A stretch of 64,000 nucleotides of DNA from positions 50,050,530 to 50,114,529 of the forward strand of contig OZ029914.1 of NCBI GenBank assembly GCA_964023275.1, in the 5' to 3' direction. Positions 22,576 through 34,989 of this stretch are shown here, one piece after another. The notes below the pieces were generated by a model. It had not been told where the DNA came from. It saw only the letters and a program-made list of their open reading frames with translations, and made no database searches. Every line of letters starts with the position of its first letter. Positions within the stretch are counted from its first letter, which is position 1. Position numbers and translations under genes: made by a program. This DNA comes from Norana najaformis. Taxonomy: Eukaryota > Annelida > Clitellata > Crassiclitellata > Hormogastridae.

Positions 22576-25500
22576 CTATAATACAAACCGTTCGATTCAC
22601 CTTCAATTTAGTAACAATTGAAACTGATATAAAAGTAGCGTTATTAATTTAAGGTGTATGTAATGTAGAATTTAAGACCAGGCGTTCAAACAGAAAAAGA
22701 TAATTTTGAAGTACAATTTTTTGGTTGTGCAATGCACATATGAGTGAGAACAGCAAGTACTGTACAAAAATTGCAGCAAACATAGGCATGTCTTGAACTG
22801 AGAGCACTCTAAGCATTGAGGTAATGTCTAGTACCTGAGCGGAGTTTCTTCTGGATGCATCTCATGATGAATGCTGCTAATAGCGTGCAGAAAATGCCAA
22901 CACCACCAGCTATGATGTACCCAAATTGTAATTGCCAAGTTCCTAAAATAAGAAGATATTAAATGCGAAGGAACTTTGTTAGCTAAGCCAATCTTTGATA
23001 ATATGTGTATAATTATGCTTGCCACAACAATGACCACCTTCATTGCCACTTCCACTACTACCTCTAAGACAACAACAACAAGAATGTCACAAGCATTCCT
23101 ATTAACTAAGCTTGCATCACCGCCAATATCGCCCATATGAACCACACCAGCACCACGGCGATCAGCATCTCGTCACCCTCTCGAATAGACAACTTAATTT
23201 CCAACATACAAGAAGCAAAAATCTAAACCATCACAGTGCTCAGAAGCTTTACCTGTCAATCACCTTGGATTATAACATCGATCATCGCGGAAGAAAGTTT
23301 GATTAGTTCGGCCACGTGATTTTCAGCAATGCACTCGATGATGTACCGTTGATCGATGTCTAATCTACTGTTATTTTAGTAAATGGGGCCCAACTGCAAC
23401 TGTCTCTGGTGTAATTACACTTCTTCAGATGTGTAACAGACTGCTCTCATGGGTCAGACGGAAGCTGTTCAAACCCATCGGGCTTCATTCTCTTCACTAG
23501 GTTACTGTGTACATCTTCTGGAGCCTGGCTTTCGTAAATAACATAAGAAATTCGAACATTATCGAGCGTTGGTCCATCTCTCTAAAGAATAGACTTTCTG
23601 CGAACATACGTAATGCTCCTTCTATATCGATTCAAGCTACATAGTCTTGTTGTCAAAAGACGCACCTTAGACAGCCGAGGTCATATCAATTTGAGAGATG
23701 ATTAAAGGCGATATACGCTCAAGAACATAATTGCATACAAACGAACAAGTATACATCCATGTATTCATGCATACATACATACTTACCTGCATGCATACAT
23801 AAATACACACATGCAAACATACAGTACATACATAAATAAATAAATACATACATACAGTACATGTACATACAGTAAATACATAAATACATACTTACATATA
23901 TACGTACGTCCATACATACATGCATACATACAGTACATACTTACATACAGACAGACATCTTAAGCTGTACATGCCATATTAGACTACCTTGGATAACAAT
24001 AATATCGATCTTTGCAGAAGAATGTGGGCTTTGTTGGCCCACGTGATTTTCAGCAATGCATTCAATGGTGTAACGCTGATTGGCGTCTATTCTAGCTTCA
24101 TTTAAGGCTAACTGAGGCCCAACTGCAACTGTCTCTTGTGTCTTTGCATTTCTCCAGATGTATGAGGGACTTGGATTTCCATCAGCGGTGCAGTTTAGAA
24201 CGTCTTCCTGTTGATATGTGTCCTTCTTAGGTGTTATTGCAACATTCCTCGGTCCAACTGAAATCGAGAATAAAACAAATCTATTTTAAGAATTTATTTT
24301 AATATAAATGAGTATAGACCTAATACGAAATCGATTTTAATAAAACAGTATTAGGAAAAACAGAATAAAACTAAATTTGTATAATTATGGAATATTCACC
24401 AAATATTTTAAATGACTCAAGGGAGATGTTCACGCCTGACATTTCAGTGCATAATGGTAACAAAAACAGAACCTTTCGTATTGTAGACCTACAACTGCGC
24501 AGCCGTAAAGAAAAATATTTAATAAAAACGGTGTATCCTTTGAAATAACTGCAACCAAAACGAATTAATGGTAATAGCATTTTGTGGTCTTCAAATCTAA
24601 TGTAGTGAAGAAGTTTTATTAAGAAGGGTGCAAATCCTCATTTATGCACATATTTCTTTTTTAAAAATTCACTTAAGCGGGGACGGTTGGCCAGAGTCGT
24701 GGAAACGGCAAAGCTCCGGAGAGGGCCACGACTCTGATGGTGATAATGATAATGATGATGATGATAATGATGATGATGATGATTATGACGATGATGATGT
24801 TTACGTTGATGATTACGATAACGATTACAATTACGATTTGTTCCACACACAAGCACTTTGCTCTGTTAGCCTGGTCTTCGTGCCCAAAATGCTGAAAAAT
24901 TGTTGCACGATTATGCAAGTTGTAGTGATTATAATTTTTATGGAATATTTAACCAGAAATCAATTGCGTAGACGATCGACGAATACACCTACAGTGAACG
25001 TTTAGTGTAGTATTCCAGTTAAACGAGTAGTTTGGTACATTGGTGGCATTGGTGTAGTGGACCTTTTTTGTTGAATCACTGAACCCCGTTTTGCAAATAA
25101 TCGTTGCTCCATTGTCTTCTGCACTGACTTGCAAAATAATAACTGACGACACATGTTGCACAAAATGAGACATGTTGCTAATTGTAACCAGAGGCATTCT
25201 GTTGAAAGCATTCCCTCCTGTGTACCATTGCATGGATGGAGTCCAGTCTCCAGAATAATTCACTGCACATCTGAGTGAAACGTAATCGAATTCTTTGATG
25301 CCACCATTTGACGCAGACATGCTAATAGTGCACTGTGGTTCTGATTCTGTGCAGAGCAACAAGTTGATATTACAGGCTTCATGAAAAATCGTGTTAATTA
25401 TTATTATTTTGCATTTATTACGCGCGCAATGTCAGTAAAGCTGAATCTGGGGCACGAAGCACGTTGCAAGTCCAGCGCTCGATCCAATCGGTTACCGTGC

Positions 25501-27254
25501 TCCGTCAAAGTTAGTGGAATAACAGGACAATATTTAAACGTAAAAATGTAAATCCATTAAAAATAAGAATCCAAACCTTTCACACTCTCATAAGAGGTCA
25601 CCTGCCCAGCGGTAAAGTTAGAAATGTATTGAAGGTGTGAATTGCCTCGCAATTGCATCAGTTATGTTAGTGAATAGGAAATTCCACTCAGAATCGGGAA
25701 TTTATCGATAATGAATATTTTGATTGCCGAGAATTCATAGGAACAGAAATTGATATTTCTTTACCCTAAATAATTGAAGTAGGCTAAGCAACAGTGATTT
25801 TGAGATGTTACTAAATAGCTCTATGAACTCTCTCTGGTAAGAAATAAGCTAAACGCCAACGCGTAGAAGATGCGGTGCCAATCTGCTCTGTCATAGATCT
25901 TCTTCCATACTGTAGGCGTTATGTCGAAGTTGGACAGTCAAGGCTTCAGATCCACTCCACTCTTGTCTGTGTGTCTTAGGTCAGCTGCGTGTCTTCTCCG
26001 ATCTTTTTGGTAATTGTTCAAAACGATTTACAAATCTCTGTGGTTGCTACTATGTAGGGAATCCGCAATATGCTCCTGAGGTACCAAACATCGAAGTTGT
26101 CGAGCTTTTTATTCAGGGCCTCTGTGGTCGTCAAAGTCTCACAACGCCAAACCTACCGTCTACAGAGCTGCAGCTTGGTGTTCAGCTCAAATACTGATCG
26201 CCAGGTTTCCTTACCAAGGGATAACTGCACGGTTTGGTCATTGCAGTCCTTTTCGCTGGATCAGCTGAGCACAGTTTGGTTACCTTGGTAGGTGAAGGTA
26301 TCCACAACATTCAGCCTGTCAATCTGTGGTTCTCTGAATCTTGTCCTTGTCTCGTTTGATCTCCAGACCGTAGGCATTGACCTCCATACCCAATACCACA
26401 ACCAAAAGTAATACTTGGTCCATCTCCACCAACAGTGAGACAACGAAACTATAATAGCTTACCGGTTATGTGATATATAAACTATAATAGCTTACCGGTT
26501 ATGTGATAACTACATAATCGTTTCAGTCTCTTATAGAAAATTCATTGCAAAAATGTGAATATTACGCTAAAGAAATGTAACATAAGATTTTAACACATGA
26601 GATTACATGATAAGTTACCAAGGACAATCAACTGAGCGCTGAAACGATCAGGCTGTTGTGTTGACGTGCTGTAGTGTTTGCTAACAGCACAGGTGTAGAT
26701 TCCGGCGTCATCAAGTTGAGTTGAGTTGGAGTAAAGCACTGCAGAACCACTTTCATCAACAAAGAAGCCAAAACGTGCATTCATTAGCCTTGCCTCGTCC
26801 CTCCAATTTGTCCAAATCGTTGTTGTATCGTCAGTGAATGGTCTTTTAATTGTCCACTCCCTGACTTTGTCGGCCTTACAATTCATTTGCATTCTTTGAC
26901 CGACAGTAACGGCCGTATTCCATGGACGATCAGGAAATTTAACGCTTCCTGAAGATCCTGGAAATAGGACAATACTTGATTGCTGTGGTGTGCATTTGCT
27001 CGAACATTTGCCTGATTTACTGTAATTATTGTAATATAAGAACACATTAATGATAATGTTCTACGTAGGATTGATAACAGCAAACCTGACACATCTACAT
27101 CATAGTTTTATATCGTTAAATACAAAAGCAGCCATAGTGATATAAAAGTCTTTGTGAATTTGATAGTATAAACATCCTAATCATCGCGAATGTTATAAAT
27201 GACATACTTACCATATGCAACAAATAGCTGAAGAAGAACAAGGGACTTCCACAT
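22277..27254 (-). CDS. Gene B: three-Ig-domain transmembrane receptor, B/D-type tail
   Basis: Exons in transcript order: 27254-27212 signal, 26957-26619 Ig1, 25346-24993 Ig2, 24257-23988 Ig3, 22942-22835 transmembrane, 22575-22277 tail with TGA. All introns are phase 1; the sum is 471 codons. The ectodomain matches gene A closely, but the membrane and cytoplasmic exons are a different type. The single tail exon carries SIDYESI (canonical ITIM), EGYNTL and LVYSSL twelve residues apart (ITAM-like spacing at its upper limit), and SAYVNI (ITIM-like, also a YxN Grb2-type site). Convergent with gene A; divergent from gene C across an 8-kb spacer. A decayed second Ig3 exon lies in its Ig3-TM intron. 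Confidence 0.87.
22835..22942 (-). CDS. Gene B transmembrane exon
   Basis: 36 codons: GTWQLQF, then helix GYIIAGGVGIFCTLLAAFIM, then basic stop-transfer RCIQKKLRS. Unrelated in sequence to the A/C membrane exon. The following intron starts GTACTA. Confidence 0.85.
23264..23450 (-). pseudogene. Degenerate second Ig3 exon in gene B
   Basis: In the Ig3-TM intron of B. Matches the 3' two thirds of Ig3 (VAVGP, CIAENHVA region, VIIQ with GTGATT donor), but the core Trp is TGA, frames are shifted and the 5' part is missing. Confidence 0.6.
23735..23945. repeat. (CATA)n microsatellite, gene B Ig3-TM intron
   Basis: Minus-strand equivalent of the TATG run in A, longest copy in the window. Confidence 0.85.
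23988..24257 (-). CDS. Gene B Ig3 exon
   Basis: 90 codons, opens after ATTTCAG. LNCTADGNPSPSYIW and YTIECIAEN give the I-set core; the G-strand region reads GQQSPHSSAKID before IIVIQ. Confidence 0.87.
24736..24830. repeat. (GAT)n microsatellite, gene B Ig2-Ig3 intron
   Basis: The same trinucleotide run occurs at the same intron place in A (12462-12500), C (37667-37735) and D (53613-53695), always ATC on the coding strand. Confidence 0.85.
24993..25346 (-). CDS. Gene B Ig2 exon
   Basis: 118 codons with QCTIS, LRCAV, SMQWY and EDNGATIIC. Differs from A by scattered substitutions; reading frame intact, donor GTAGGT. Confidence 0.88.
25420..25505 (-). mobile_element. Degraded tRNA-like SINE in gene B Ig1-Ig2 intron
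   Basis: Minus strand GTAACCGATTGGATCGAGCG then ACTTGCAACG looks like D-arm and anticodon-arm sequence; the B-box is degraded. Found only in B. Confidence 0.35.
25860..26440 (-). mobile_element. LINE relic in gene B Ig1-Ig2 intron
   Basis: Same family and orientation relative to the gene as 10850-11520; frames are heavily broken. Confidence 0.55.
26619..26957 (-). CDS. Gene B Ig1 exon
   Basis: 113 codons; MNC, REW and DDAGIYTC form the Ig core. No cysteines beyond the core pair, unlike genes C and D. Closes before GTAACT. Confidence 0.9.
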
Positions 27255-27605
27255 ATTGCTAAAGCAACTGGCTGTTTGATTTTGTCTAATGCATTCGAAC
27301 AAAACCCAAGTTTGTATTCAAACTGTAAGGGCTCGCATTTCAACAAGTGTTGTGATAGCAACTGGCGTAAAAAGGCTTTTGGAAGTGGATTGAATAATAG
27401 TTAGTTTAATGAGAAGGGTGAAAGCGAGTATGTGCAGTCGAAAACGTAAAATGCTTGAATCATCATGGCTTGTAAAATGATAAAATGTTAATGCACGTGA
27501 CATGTAATTATGCAGACGGAGAATAGAGAAACACATGTCATTTTAGACGCAATATCAATTTTGGGTCTTATATTAAGAAACAAATATGGGTCAATTTTCT
27601 TGAGT
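27255..27605 (-). promoter_or_regulatory. Conserved 5' flank of gene B
   Basis: Same block as upstream of A, C, D and E, in gene orientation. GTCTGCATAATTACATG lies at 27501-27517. Confidence 0.5.
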
Positions 27606-27764
27606 TGAAACACAGACGTGTTCAAATTTATTTTGCCACTCGGCTACTTTGCAGTCTTATTTTGAGCTGGTTAAGCTTGACTATTCCTTATTGACAAATA
27701 ACTTTCTTTGCTGTATATTTTGCTAAATGTTTTCAGAAAATTGACCTATTACTGATAATTATCT

Positions 27765-28395
27765 TGTCTTGTCTTGGGATTGTCTTGTCTTAAACTGTCA
27801 TAATGCTGAGGATTGTCTGCTCCACGGACAATTTTATGTCAACTGGTTCTGTCCTTTGTTTTCAGTTGTAGCTGGTCGGACTATTATTCAATCCACGATT
27901 TGATGTTATCGATCCATGTCGTTTTGGGTCTTCTCCGAGCTCGAGGTCCAGGAATTGAGCCTCGGATGACCTCTTTATTTAAGCAGTCTACACTCTTTCG
28001 TAGCACATGCCCGAAGTATGAAAGCTTCCGGTCTTTGATTAATCTGAACAGACTCCTCTCTACTCCTGCCGTCTCAAAAACCCACTCATTTGTCTTCTTA
28101 GCAGTCCACGGTACTCTAAGAATCTGCAGCAGATACTTCATTTCAAATGCATTGATTCTTGCCTTTTCACCTTTCTTTATGGTCCAGCTCTCACAGCCAT
28201 ACTGTGCCAGTGGTCATACTAGAGCTTTCAGAAGTCGTATTTTTGATGCAAGCATGCCGTGGCTTTTCCATAGATTGTTTAATGCTGCCAAGATAGGAAA
28301 ATGTGTTTCAGTCTGCACCAGTTGATTACCTTGTACGCTGCAGGCTGTACCATTTGTTGCCATGATTTACAACGTGGAGACTCGTCAGTGCTTTA
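27765..28395 (-). mobile_element. LINE C-terminal fragment upstream of gene B
   Basis: Best-kept copy: minus-strand frame 28141-27884 reads ILRVPWTAKKTNEWVFETAG, ERSLFRLIKDRKLSYFGHVL, then RRRPKTTWIDNIKSW. Followed by TTGTC repeats. Confidence 0.75.
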
Positions 28396-28399
28396 AAAA

Positions 28400-29150
28400 A
28401 GTCATTTCTACAACTTTGTGTAGACTATATAGTTAACATTGGCATCCCAAAGTTGCGATTTATAACTTCAATAAGTATGTAATAAACTCTGCTGCTCTTC
28501 TGTCGTATCTATTAACTCATTCTGGACAAGATGGCAAAAAAACTGATTGATACAGGGTTTAGTTATTTGTCTTTGTTAAATTGTAGGCCTAAGTATATTT
28601 TTACGCGAAGCATCCAGAACATTCACAACAAAAGGTGAGAAAAAACGATTTAAAAAGAACCAAAAACGGCTCACAAAGTACCAAACTGTCATCCACGCAC
28701 GGGGACTAACAGATTGAAACTGGCCACAAAATGTCATAAAACACTGCGAACCAAAATCCACAACTAAATAAAAGTTACACAAAGTACAGAAAGAGTGCAA
28801 CAACTACGTTTACGAATGCGTATTTTTTACAAACTTTCTACAAGTCAGTGTGGCTACAACTGCACCCGGCTACATTGGCTGTACTGCAGCCAGTGATTAC
28901 CGGTAAACTATTTCAGTTCTATGCAATGACACCCCATAAATCCCGCATCAAATCATAGTCAATCAAATAAAAAGGAATAAATTAACATTCATTTGAAGCT
29001 TAAGCACACTATCAAAACAGCATCCCAATTTACATCCTCCAAGTTGCATGTTTAGGTAATAAAATTCTAACTGCAGATGATACACCGGGATGGCAACCCA
29101 GGACGCAGCAGTATAAGCATATTCGACTGAGGTCATTACTTTTGATTCGA
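28400..29150. other. Spacer upstream of gene B
   Basis: Contains the CGGCTCACAAAG repeat (28640-28700), inverse of that at 60930-61010. Otherwise nothing recognised. Confidence 0.4.
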
Positions 29151-29157
29151 CTTAGCA

Positions 29158-29275
29158 CAAGACTTGTGAGTGAAGAACTAGCACAAGGTCCCTACACAGT
29201 AACCGTCTCAGGAAGACTGTTCGAACCCGTACTCTTCACGTTACAAGGCAAGCGTTTTATCAACTTGGCTATCTT
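29158..29275 (-). mobile_element. tRNA-Thr-like SINE head upstream of gene B
   Basis: Minus strand: GATAGCCAAGTTGATAAAACG, then a CTTGTAA anticodon-loop-like segment (TGT) and GGGTTCGAAC B-box. A second copy is at 56558-56668. Confidence 0.5.
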
Positions 29276-30149
29276 TTTGTTGCTGTCAATTATGTGGTTT
29301 AGCGTCTTTTCAGATGGCTATATTATGATGGTTAGCTAGGCGGATCTCTGGTGTTTGCATACGATATTTACCAAAGCCAAATTAGATAAAAATGAGAAAT
29401 GCGTAAAATTCATGGTAAACTGGTTTATATAATTTTGTTCTTTTCAGGCAATCACCTATGGCTTTCGCATTAGTAGTCCCTACGAAATCTATCTTATTCG
29501 ACACGACTTGATTCAGTTAGACATCATATAAAATTACTCTTATTTTATACTGAATGTTGTAGATTTAATTGTAGCTTTCAGAATGATTTTACGCTCTTAT
29601 AGAAAAACATTTTATTACAATTTAATTCAAAGCTATTAGTATATCCACAAGATATTTACTCCGTATGTGTACATGTTTTTGCCTATCTGTTAGCGATTTC
29701 TGTTTTACGTTACCAGGATTTGGTGGATTTTGCAGTCGATTCAAAGTCCACATCATGGTTATCTCTAATCTCCTTATATTCTCCTTTCATGTAGTCTATT
29801 ACTTGGATGGGCTGGCGATGACTGTGGCTATGAACCAGGACAAAATTTTGCTTCAATGAGATTTGATTGGGATTTGATTTATTGCTGCTCCCAGTTATAT
29901 TTGGTGTCTCACAGGGTTCCATCCTTGAGCCACTTATATACACCTAAATACTTCCGATCTTATGCAGAGCATCTTAGTATGTATGCCCTTTGACTCATAG
30001 ACCATCAGTATACAGATAGCGTTCAGCTACATTGCATGGGCCTATTGGTCCATGGTTAATTCGTTTTATTTTGATAAAATTCTTTTATACTTTTACAGCT
30101 GATCTCCGCCAAAGGGCTATTTTAATATTTTAGACTCAAATAAATTTGA

Positions 30150-31960
30150 TTATAGCAACACCATATGACCGTGCGCTCAACGTGTTTGCTAGCAAAGAGT
30201 ATCCAAACTTTTCAAATTTTGCAATTGTGACAATGATGGGATATATTCATGTTAGGTGGCTAAAATATTATATTTTGCAGATAAGTTGACCCCTGTTCAA
30301 TTGTTCTGTACATTTAGACAATGTACAACTTCTGCATAGATAGTTGCAATCCCTTCAACAAATACGACTTGATAACGGAATTCGTGGTTCTATGAAAGCA
30401 AATTTCCTTAGTGGGCGTAATGATGATCAAATTAGACTAATCTTCAAATTCCTTACAAAACTGTAATAGAATCTAATCTCGTCCATTCTTATACAATCTA
30501 ATATTGATAAGTCTGCCTAACACATTGTTCATGCAGAGGAGTGGGCATTAGTTGCTGCGAAATTAAGGCAGGCATGAGTGTCTGCTTGGTATCCTTACGT
30601 AAATATTAAGACGTAGACGTTTGTGTAAAATGTGTGAACAAATATTTGCACTAATTTGAAGTTTTGCTCCAACTTTGCAACGTTTTTGGCCTCTTTGCCG
30701 TGTAAAATGATTATCGTGTATTACAAATAAACAATTGTAAAACTAAAATATGAACGTTTTTATCATTCGAATTCATGAAAAAGGCCTAGCCGTAATAGTT
30801 TGCAGTGCTGTGAACCAATTTTATATTTTTTTAAATTTTATAGATTAATTTAGCCTATATCATTTTTAAAATTTTGTTTTATTAGTAAACCAGGCAAAAT
30901 ATAAAAACTATGGTAATATATCCGTGTTATTTCGTTAGTGATTCATTCAGTCAATCATTCAGTTACTATATATAGCAACTCTTCAAACTATCAACTTAGA
31001 GACGTTCCCAGCCCAGCCACGCAGAAAGAGGAGTTTTTAAGTATCAATAAAAGTTGTATGGTTTCCCTAGTCAGATGACGCAGCAAATGAGGGTGTATCT
31101 GTCAATTGAATGGCCCAACCCACGGAGAGGCCCAACGACGAATGCCCAAGAGATGGCGGTTTTCAAACCAGCGCCACTGCATAGCCTGCAGCTTACAGCC
31201 CATACGTTTACTTAAACGAAAATTTCGTAATTATTTACCACTCAAATTGCAAGATAAACAATAGCGTACTAGCATTTGCTGCAATAAGGGTCCATGTTCG
31301 AATAAACGGTAAATGGCGTCGATTAACTCGGACAGAATCCTAGACTGGTTGCATCGTTAAACATTGCATTTATGACCGCATTGTTTCACTTTCTGTATAT
31401 CCACAATTTACAATCTGGATAACGAGTTGCTTTCAACGTTGAACGATATTAAAGAGCCATCTTGAGTGGTCTGATGTCAAACTGTTCATAATTTGGTCAT
31501 AAATCTTTTTTCCCTCAGAAGTTCGAATCCCATTGTTCTGTTTCCTCCTGTCTCTCTGGTTAAGCAGATCTTGATCTTCACATGGAGTCTATGGGCAACT
31601 GATCTCTTATCTGTCTTAACCTATTCAGGCTAGTGCCCAGCACTTAACTATTAGGTAGAGTCTTGGAAATTTTTGATCTATAATAACGATTAGTAACGAA
31701 AACTTGTCTTTTTGTTAAAGATGCTAAGTCACTAGCAATGCGCAAACTAACAAAATATATAACTTTGCCGCCCTTTAATGGAAGTCTAATACAAGAAATT
31801 TAGAGGCGATTATACATTCAATCATGTATGTTTGGGCAACAATGTTTTGACGAGATTTGATTATATTAGTGTTTTGTAAGGATTGTGAAGAGTATTTTAA
31901 TTTGATCATCATTCCGCCCATTGAAGAAATTTGCTTTCATGGGAGCGCTGACGTCGTTAT
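30150..31960 (+). repeat. Repeat block R between genes B and C
   Basis: Near-identical to 57800-59600 over most of its length. Its ends are inverted repeats: GAAAGCAAATTTCCTTAGTG at 30391 is the reverse complement of sequence near 31900-31940. No recognised gene; a short open stretch at 31085-31215 (MRVYLSIEWPNPRRGPTTNA) is shared with the other copy. Confidence 0.65.
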
Positions 31961-32650
31961 TACGTTATCCGTATTTGTTGAAGGGATTGCAAATATCTAT
32001 GTAAAGGCTGATCTGGCCCCAATCAGGGGTAATATCTTATCCATATGCCGACGACATACAAGCGTATACTCATGGCCCGGCGTCAGAGGCTGTGTCTATG
32101 GACCATAGATTGCTCCAAGCATTATCGACACCCGAGGTCTGGTTGAATTCAAATCGCCTTCGCTTGAATCTTAACAAGACTCAAAATATATGACTTGGCA
32201 GCTCCATTCAAGTATCAAACACTGACATGTCAAATTTAACCCTTATATTTCCTCGTGTCTCCTTCTCTACCATAGTACGCTGGGGGGACCCTGGATCGGG
32301 AGCTCACTTTGCGGTAGCACATAAACAACGTTTATCGTGCCTGCTTTTATCATCTGCACCAAATAGGCACTATTCGGCGCTTCCTCTCGACCCAGGCTTC
32401 CATTACTCTAGTCCATGCATTTATGTGGTCTAGAATTGACTTTGGAAATACAGTTTTAGCATGTCTTTTGATCCTCCTATACTTCCCAGCTCAAATCTGT
32501 ATTAAATGCGACCGCTCGCTTGATTGATGGTATTCCCAAATTTGGTCATATCTCAACATCCATACTGAAAAAACTTCACTAGAGCGCATTCTCTTCAACG
32601 TCCCTCAAATTTGCCCAAATCGAAGAATTCTATAGTTTAATGATTTTCAA
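31850..32650 (+). mobile_element. LINE RT fragment with YADD motif
   Basis: Encodes PYADDIQAYTHGPASEAVSM then VWLNSNRLRLNLNKTQ, the catalytic core and following region of a CR1/L2-like RT, with stops. The 3' end runs into the antisense Ig1 relic. Confidence 0.7.
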
Positions 32651-33038
32651 TCGTCTATTCGCGTCTTTTGTATAAGTCATCTATTTTACATTTCATTTAC
32701 ATTTTCGCCCGAAAGTAGAGGCCATTTTGCATCAACCAGCAGGCAATTTCCACTTCCTGAAATTGTTTGAAATTCGATAACATATGGCGGAAGAGTGCAC
32801 AATAGGTTGATTCCAGATTAGTTGTTTGCAAAATTCATATATCACAGGTAAAGCTCTGCTCAAAAAGCTGAAAATGACATCGTGACACAATTTTCTTGCT
32901 ATTTCATTCATGAACAAGAATGTATTTCAGAATTCGATGAAAAGCCGAGGAAATTGATAAGCTAATCATTGCAAATATTGGGGCTTACCTACTTACCAAT
33001 TAGACAACCAGTTGAAAAAGAATATAAAACTCCCACAT
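32585..33038 (-). pseudogene. Antisense signal/Ig1 relic upstream of gene C
   Basis: Leader 33038-32997 begins Met-Trp-Glu but ends in TAA and is one base short. Only a short part of the Ig1 exon remains, about 32660-32585, fused to LINE sequence. Confidence 0.5.
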
Positions 33039-33059
33039 ATTGCTGAAGATGTTGGTCTA

Positions 33060-34110
33060 TTTGTTTTGGTTTTGGTGAACCTTAAACAAAGCTTAACTTA
33101 TTTCTAAAACAAGAGTTTTCTTGTTGTCACACATAGGGTTACGACATGAAAAATGACTTTTCATGGATATCAGTTTGTTTTACGAGAGGAAGATCGGTAG
33201 GAGAAAATGTAAAACGGTAGTGCGAAAATCATTATGGACCTTTGTATGATATTGCTTATGACACATAATTATGCAGACGGAGACTAGAGAAAGAAAAGTC
33301 ATTTTCGGCGCATTATCAGTTTTGGGGCCTACCAGTTGAGACTAATATGAGTCATTTTGTTATAGGCTAAAATACAGCAGCTACGCATTTCACATTGTGT
33401 GTCGATTTGCCTAGTGAATCTCATATCTGTCTGTCATATCTGTCTAACTGCATCTCTCTCACATTTCTCTCTCCCAAGTCGTCTTGACCAGGACTTACTA
33501 AATGCAGTATAATTAGTCGAAAGCACTGTTGTGAACGAAGTACAACTGAGCATCGTAATCAAATTCGCCTCTGGTTTAACGAAGCTTGATTAAGTCTGTA
33601 TTTCGCAGTCAAGATGAATTTATATAAATTCAGAAAACCTGGCATTAGGACAGGACACGCTTTTACATAATTTGATATTAAATGAACCATAATGTTCGGA
33701 AATTTGATAAGGAGACTTGCCCAATAAAGTAAAATCTAAACCATATTAGGTCTTTTGGGTTTCGATGACGGAGCCTAATACCACAGTGCTATTGTGAAAG
33801 TTGGAAAGACATTCTTTTACACTTAGGTAAAAACAGTTTGATGTGACAGCCAGACGGAATTTAGCCACGCCACAATTATTCCTTGCAGAAACTTCTGTGT
33901 CTTTGGAGAAAACTGCAAAGATTCTAACTGATTTACTTGAAAGTTGAAACGGTTAATGACAATGATAAGATTCCCACAAATACGTCAGACCAAGTTGATA
34001 CAACTAATGAGAGTTGAGTACGAAATACGAGAGACGAGTAGCAGAGTTTATTACATATAAATCGGAATTAATAAATCTCAACTTTGGGAGGCCAGTATAA
34101 TACGCAGTGC
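33060..34110. other. Spacer upstream of gene C
   Basis: 33060-33360 is the 5' flank of the antisense relic leader and keeps CATAATTATGCAGACGG at 33264. The rest matches 61980-62800 and holds no gene. Confidence 0.5.
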
Positions 34111-34119
34111 ATATAGTCC

Positions 34120-34840
34120 ACAAAAATGTATAAATCATTTTCTCAAAGCACTGGCCAGTCTCCACGTTGGAAGTCATAACAACAAATGGTACAGCCTGCA
34201 GAGTACAAGGTAATCGACTGCAGCAGATTGACACATTTTCATATTTTGGCTCACTTATAACCGTATATTAAGAATGCAGTTAAGAGATTCGGCAAAAGGA
34301 GAAGGTGTCGGGCAGCATTAAAGAATGTATGGAAAAGCCACGGCATGCTTGCAACAAAAATACGACTTCCGAAAGCTCTTGCACGGCCAGCGGCACAGTA
34401 TGACTGTGAGAGCTGGATCATAAACAAAGGTAAAGAGGCAAGAATCAGCGCATTTGAAATGAAGTTCCTGCGGCATATTCTTAGAGTACCGTGGACTGCT
34501 AAGAAGACAAGTGAGTGGGTCTTTGAGATGGCAGTAGTAGAGAGGAGTCTGTTCGGATTAAACAAAAAACTGGAAGCTTTCATACTTCACGTATATGCTA
34601 CGAAGGAGTGGAGAATGCTTAGATAAAGAGGTCATCCAAGGCTCCATTCCTGGATCCCAGACACGGAGAAGACCCATGATGACATGAATCGATAACATCA
34701 AGTCGTGGATTGCATTAAATTTCGACCAGTTATAAATGAAGACAAGGGGCAGAAGTAGATGACACTAAATTGTCCTTAGTGCACACAATCTTCAGCTGTA
34801 GGACGTTTGAAGACAAGACAGGACAAGATATTTATCAGGA
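34120..34840 (+). mobile_element. LINE C-terminal fragment upstream of gene C
   Basis: LRHILRVPWTAKKTSEWVFE region open at 34345-34626, the remainder broken. Same insertion as upstream of genes A, B and E. Confidence 0.7.
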
Positions 34841-34989
34841 ATAGGTCCACTTTCCGAAAAGTTTCGGCAAAATATACTGGAATGAAAGTCATTCCTGATT
34901 AAGGAATAGTCATGATTAACCAGATCAAAATAAGACTGCAAAATAGCAGCGTGGCAAAATCAAAATATATTTGAACACGTCTCCGTCGC

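Noticed and set aside
24628-25005. Plus-strand open frame rich in Asp
   Set aside because: It is the GAT microsatellite of a gene B intron read through into the antisense of Ig2.
29158-29275. Functional tRNA-Thr gene
   Set aside because: The acceptor stem cannot be paired and the copy continues into a repeated body shared with 56558-56668; a SINE head fits better.
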